From: Affinibrenneria salicis
GTDB lineage: Bacteria; Pseudomonadota; Gammaproteobacteria; Enterobacterales; Enterobacteriaceae
Length of the DNA: 64,000 bases
NCBI RefSeq assembly: GCF_008710095.1
Contig: NZ_VYKJ01000007.1
Location: forward strand, 124,001 to 188,000
Direction: 5' to 3'
The notes below the pieces were generated by a model. The model saw only the letters and a program-made list of their open reading frames with translations, was not told the DNA's origin and made no database searches. The position numbers and the translations under genes are program-made. Shown here piece after piece: positions 61,472 through 64,000 of this stretch; the first letter of the stretch is position 1, and every line of letters starts with the position of its first letter.

Positions 61472-64000
61472 ATGAGATTTATTTCACTCAATTGGTTCAA
61501 GAGTAAAAGAGCCCCGCCCGTATTGCACCCATCCTCCGAACAGCAAAACAAGGGCAATCAATCTAATACTCTTATTCGCCCGGAGCTGTTCTCCGCCGAT
61601 CAAATGGAGCGCTATGGCAGCAAACTGGCTCTCTCGCACAAATTGACCCGTAAAAAAGCCCCTTACTATCTGTTAAAACGCCTTGATGATAATGAAAAGG
61701 TGTTAACCCGTAGCTGTCTGATTCTCAGCGGCAGCGACAAGTCCAGTATTACGCCGGCCGCCGAATGGCTGCTGGATAATTTTTATCTGCTGGAAGAGCA
61801 GATTCGGCTGGTGCGTCAACTGTTGCCGCGCGATTTCGGCCAGGGGCTGCCGTTGCTGGCGGCGGCGAGTCGTAGCCCGCGCATTTACGATATTGCCACG
61901 GAAGTGGTCAACCACAGCGATGGGCACTGGGACATTAATGGCCTGACGCGCTTTTTCGTCGCCTATCAGACCGTCAGTCCGCTGCGGCTGGGCGAGCTGT
62001 GGGCCTTTCCGGGCATGCTTCGTTTAGCGCTGATTGAGAATCTGCGTCGGGTCAGTATCGAAGTGGCGGAAGCCCAGCAGGAGCGTAATCTGGCCGATTA
62101 CTGGGTAAAGACGTTACAAAACTGCGCCACGCACGACCCGGCCAGTCTGATTATTGTGATCGCCGATATGGCGCGCAGCAATCCGCCGCGCACCAGCGCA
62201 TTCGTCGCTGAACTGGTGCGTCGCTTACAGGGGCATGGCACGATGCTGGCGCTGCCGCTCACCTGGGTCGAACAGCGTCTGAGCGAAGTGGGGATGACGG
62301 CCGGCGAGGTCATCGACCGTTTTAATCATCAACTGGCGGTCAGCCAGCTTTCGGTCAGCAATAGCATTAGCGGCCTGCGTCAGCTTAGCGAGATGGACTG
62401 GTCCGACTTTGCCGAAAACCTCAGCGCGGTGGAAGCGATCCTGCGCCGGGATCCGCCCGATATCTATGCAAAAATGCATTTTGACACTCGCGACAATTAT
62501 CGCCACCAGATCGAAGTCCTGTCCCGGCATTGTCAGCTTGACGAGACCGCGGTAGCCCGCGCGGCGATTGAACTGGCGCATCGCGTTCCGGCGCCGGAGC
62601 GCAAGCGGCATGTCGGTTACTATCTGATTGGCAACGGTCGCCGCGGACTGGAAAAATACCTGCGTGCGCATTTTTCCCTGCTGACCCGCATGCGGCGCAG
62701 GTTCAATCAGACGCCTTTGCTGTCCTGGCTGGGCGGCCTGAGCCTGCTGACCGCCGCCTGTTCTGGCGCGGCGCTGTATTTCAGCCACCGCGCCGGGATG
62801 GGCGCAGCGCTGTGGCTGCTGGCGTTGCCATTGCTGGTGGTGACGAGTCAATTCGTCATGAATCTGCTGAGTGAAATAACCACCCGCGTCCGCTCGCCTC
62901 AGCCTTTGCCGCGGCTGGATTTTTCGACCGGTTTCCCCGACGAATACAGTACGATGGTGGTGATCCCCTGCCTTTTCGGCAGTCGCGCTAATATCGACAG
63001 CCTGATCAACAGTCTGGAGGTTTGCCATCTGGGCAACGACATGCCCCATCTTTATTTTGCTCTGCTGAGCGATTTTCACGACAGCAGTCAGCCGCAGCAG
63101 TCGGAAGACCAGGATCTGCTTAGCTATGCCGTACAGAAAATTCAGGCTGTCAATCGTCGTTACCCGTCAGACGGCGGGGCGATATTCAGTCTGCTGCACC
63201 GCGACCGGCAATGGAACGGGGCGCAGAATGTGTGGATGGGCTATGAGCGCAAGCGAGGCAAACTGCATGCGCTGAATCGCTGGCTGCGTGGCGCGGAGGA
63301 TAACGCCTTCCCCACGGTGGAGGGCGGATCGTACGCCAGTCTGAAGCAAGTGAAATACGTCATTACCCTGGACAGCGACACCGTGCTGCCGCGCGCCACC
63401 GCGCATCAATTGATCGCGGCGATGGCGCACCCGCTCAATCAGCCGCTGTATGACGAACGGCGCCGGCGAGTGGTGGCCGGCTATGCCATTCTTCAGCCGC
63501 GCCTGGCCGAGGAGATTCCGCGCTATGGCCAGGCGCGCTATGCGGCGATGTGCGGCAGCGTTCCCGGCAACGATCCCTATTCGGCGCTCTCCTCGGATCT
63601 CTATCAGGATTTGTTCGGCGAAGGCTCCTATGTCGGCAAAGGGATTTATGATGTCGATATGTTTACGCGCGCCACCCGGAATAGCTGCCCGGAAAATCTG
63701 GTGCTGAGCCACGATCTGCTGGAAGGATGCTACGCCCGTTCGGGCATGCTGAGCGATGTGGTGTTTTATGAACAGTACCCCGCCAGCTACCTGATTGACG
63801 TTGCCCGCCGCGTTCGCTGGATCCGCGGCGACTGGCAGTTGCTTAACTGGCTGCGTCGGCGCGTGCGGCTGGCTGACGGCGCTCGTCTGCCGAATCCGCT
63901 CAGTCGGTTATCACGCTGGAAGCTGCTGGATAACCTGCGGCGCAGCCTGGTTGCCCCCAGCCTGTTGAGCATAATTTTTTGCCTTTTTTTTGCGCTGCCG
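61472..64000 (+). CDS. cyclic beta-1,2-glucan synthase (NdvB/Cgs type), 5' part
   Basis: At least 843 codons, open to the window end. Start ATG 61472 follows GAGGGG; an in-frame ATG at 61415 lacks a ribosome-binding site. N-terminal region: RPELFSADQMERYGSKLALS, then an all-helical part with FGQGLPLLAAASRSPRIYDI and SLIIVIADMARSNPPRTSAF, two membrane helices near 415-460, then the GT84 region with TMVVIPCLFGSRANIDSLIN, KLHALNRWLRG, VKYVITLDSDTVLPR (D-x-D) and GEGSYVGKGIYDVDMF, and a membrane helix at the edge. Makes osmoregulated periplasmic cyclic glucan, needed for plant interaction in rhizobia. The full protein should exceed 2,700 residues with a C-terminal phosphorylase domain beyond the window. 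Confidence 0.92.
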   Translation, partial: MRFISLNWFKSKRAPPVLHPSSEQQNKGNQSNTLIRPELFSADQMERYGSKLALSHKLTRKKAPYYLLKRLDDNEKVLTRSCLILSGSDKSSITPAAEWLLDNFYLLEEQIRLVRQLLPRDFGQGLPLLAAASRSPRIYDIATEVVNHSDGHWDINGLTRFFVAYQTVSPLRLGELWAFPGMLRLALIENLRRVSIEVAEAQQERNLADYWVKTLQNCATHDPASLIIVIADMARSNPPRTSAFVAELVRRLQGHGTMLALPLTWVEQRLSEVGMTAGEVIDRFNHQLAVSQLSVSNSISGLRQLSEMDWSDFAENLSAVEAILRRDPPDIYAKMHFDTRDNYRHQIEVLSRHCQLDETAVARAAIELAHRVPAPERKRHVGYYLIGNGRRGLEKYLRAHFSLLTRMRRRFNQTPLLSWLGGLSLLTAACSGAALYFSHRAGMGAALWLLALPLLVVTSQFVMNLLSEITTRVRSPQPLPRLDFSTGFPDEYSTMVVIPCLFGSRANIDSLINSLEVCHLGNDMPHLYFALLSDFHDSSQPQQSEDQDLLSYAVQKIQAVNRRYPSDGGAIFSLLHRDRQWNGAQNVWMGYERKRGKLHALNRWLRGAEDNAFPTVEGGSYASLKQVKYVITLDSDTVLPRATAHQLIAAMAHPLNQPLYDERRRRVVAGYAILQPRLAEEIPRYGQARYAAMCGSVPGNDPYSALSSDLYQDLFGEGSYVGKGIYDVDMFTRATRNSCPENLVLSHDLLEGCYARSGMLSDVVFYEQYPASYLIDVARRVRWIRGDWQLLNWLRRRVRLADGARLPNPLSRLSRWKLLDNLRRSLVAPSLLSIIFCLFFALP

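Noticed and set aside
1..64000. CRISPR arrays or rRNA genes
   Set aside because: No regularly spaced direct repeats and no conserved rRNA segments were seen; only one tRNA was found.

Overview
The window looks like chromosomal DNA of a plant-associated member of the Enterobacterales, most likely Pectobacteriaceae (Brenneria, Lonsdalea or a neighbour). The evidence is enteric gene types (pdxK, alaC, ypdK, dbpA, yeaK, yeeO, ycaQ), a high-GC codon bias that leaves long antisense shadow frames, an intergenic repeat of a kind I associate with this group, a CheV protein, and the start of a large NdvB/Cgs-type cyclic beta-1,2-glucan synthase. The genus cannot be fixed by eye.

Layout. 1-2.4 kb holds an intergenic repeat, two small immunity-like proteins and a KTSC protein. 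2.4-8.2 kb is a redox cluster: a flavin reductase, two LysR regulators, a PRISE-type reductase and two short-chain dehydrogenases, one lacking the catalytic Tyr-Lys pair. 8.3-11.5 kb holds cheV, a ureidoglycolate lyase and the DNA glycosylase ycaQ. 11.5-18.1 kb is a decayed, partly AT-rich region that abuts the 3' side of a tRNA-Arg(UCU) gene. It contains a MITE-like element, a monooxygenase/ACT/ArsR operon whose ACT gene is broken, a decayed IS3-family element with both ends visible, an orphan immunity gene, a cluster of short inverted repeats, a lipoprotein and a frameshifted metallopeptidase effector. 18.3-31.4 kb is mostly housekeeping. 31.6-34.5 kb is a zinc/cadmium/lead efflux pump and its divergent MerR regulator, with a clear operator. 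34.5-38.7 kb carries an MscS channel and a two-gene phospholipid operon.

The most interesting part is 40.6-56.8 kb. One unit is an IclR-linked polar-amino-acid ABC transporter plus an FAD amine oxidase (40.6-45.1 kb). A second, self-contained catabolic locus lies at 47.1-56.8 kb. It has two operons diverging from a 36-bp concentric palindrome. The leftward operon encodes a 977-residue fusion of all three parts of an opine-oxidase/HcnABC-type dehydrogenase, an M20 amidohydrolase and an ABC ATPase. The rightward operon encodes a DapA-family lyase, the matching binding protein and permease, a hydantoinase-type amidohydrolase and a GntR/FCD regulator. I read this as uptake, ring or amide opening, oxidation and C-C cleavage of one nitrogenous compound, probably opine- or hydantoin-like; the substrate is unknown. 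Between the two units sits an orphan StlD/DarB-like ketosynthase with a perfect FNR-type box upstream.

56.8-64 kb contains a second copy of both repeat families, a ureidoglycine-type transaminase, a FlxA-like protein, the YeeO exporter and the 5' part of the glucan synthase, which runs off the window.
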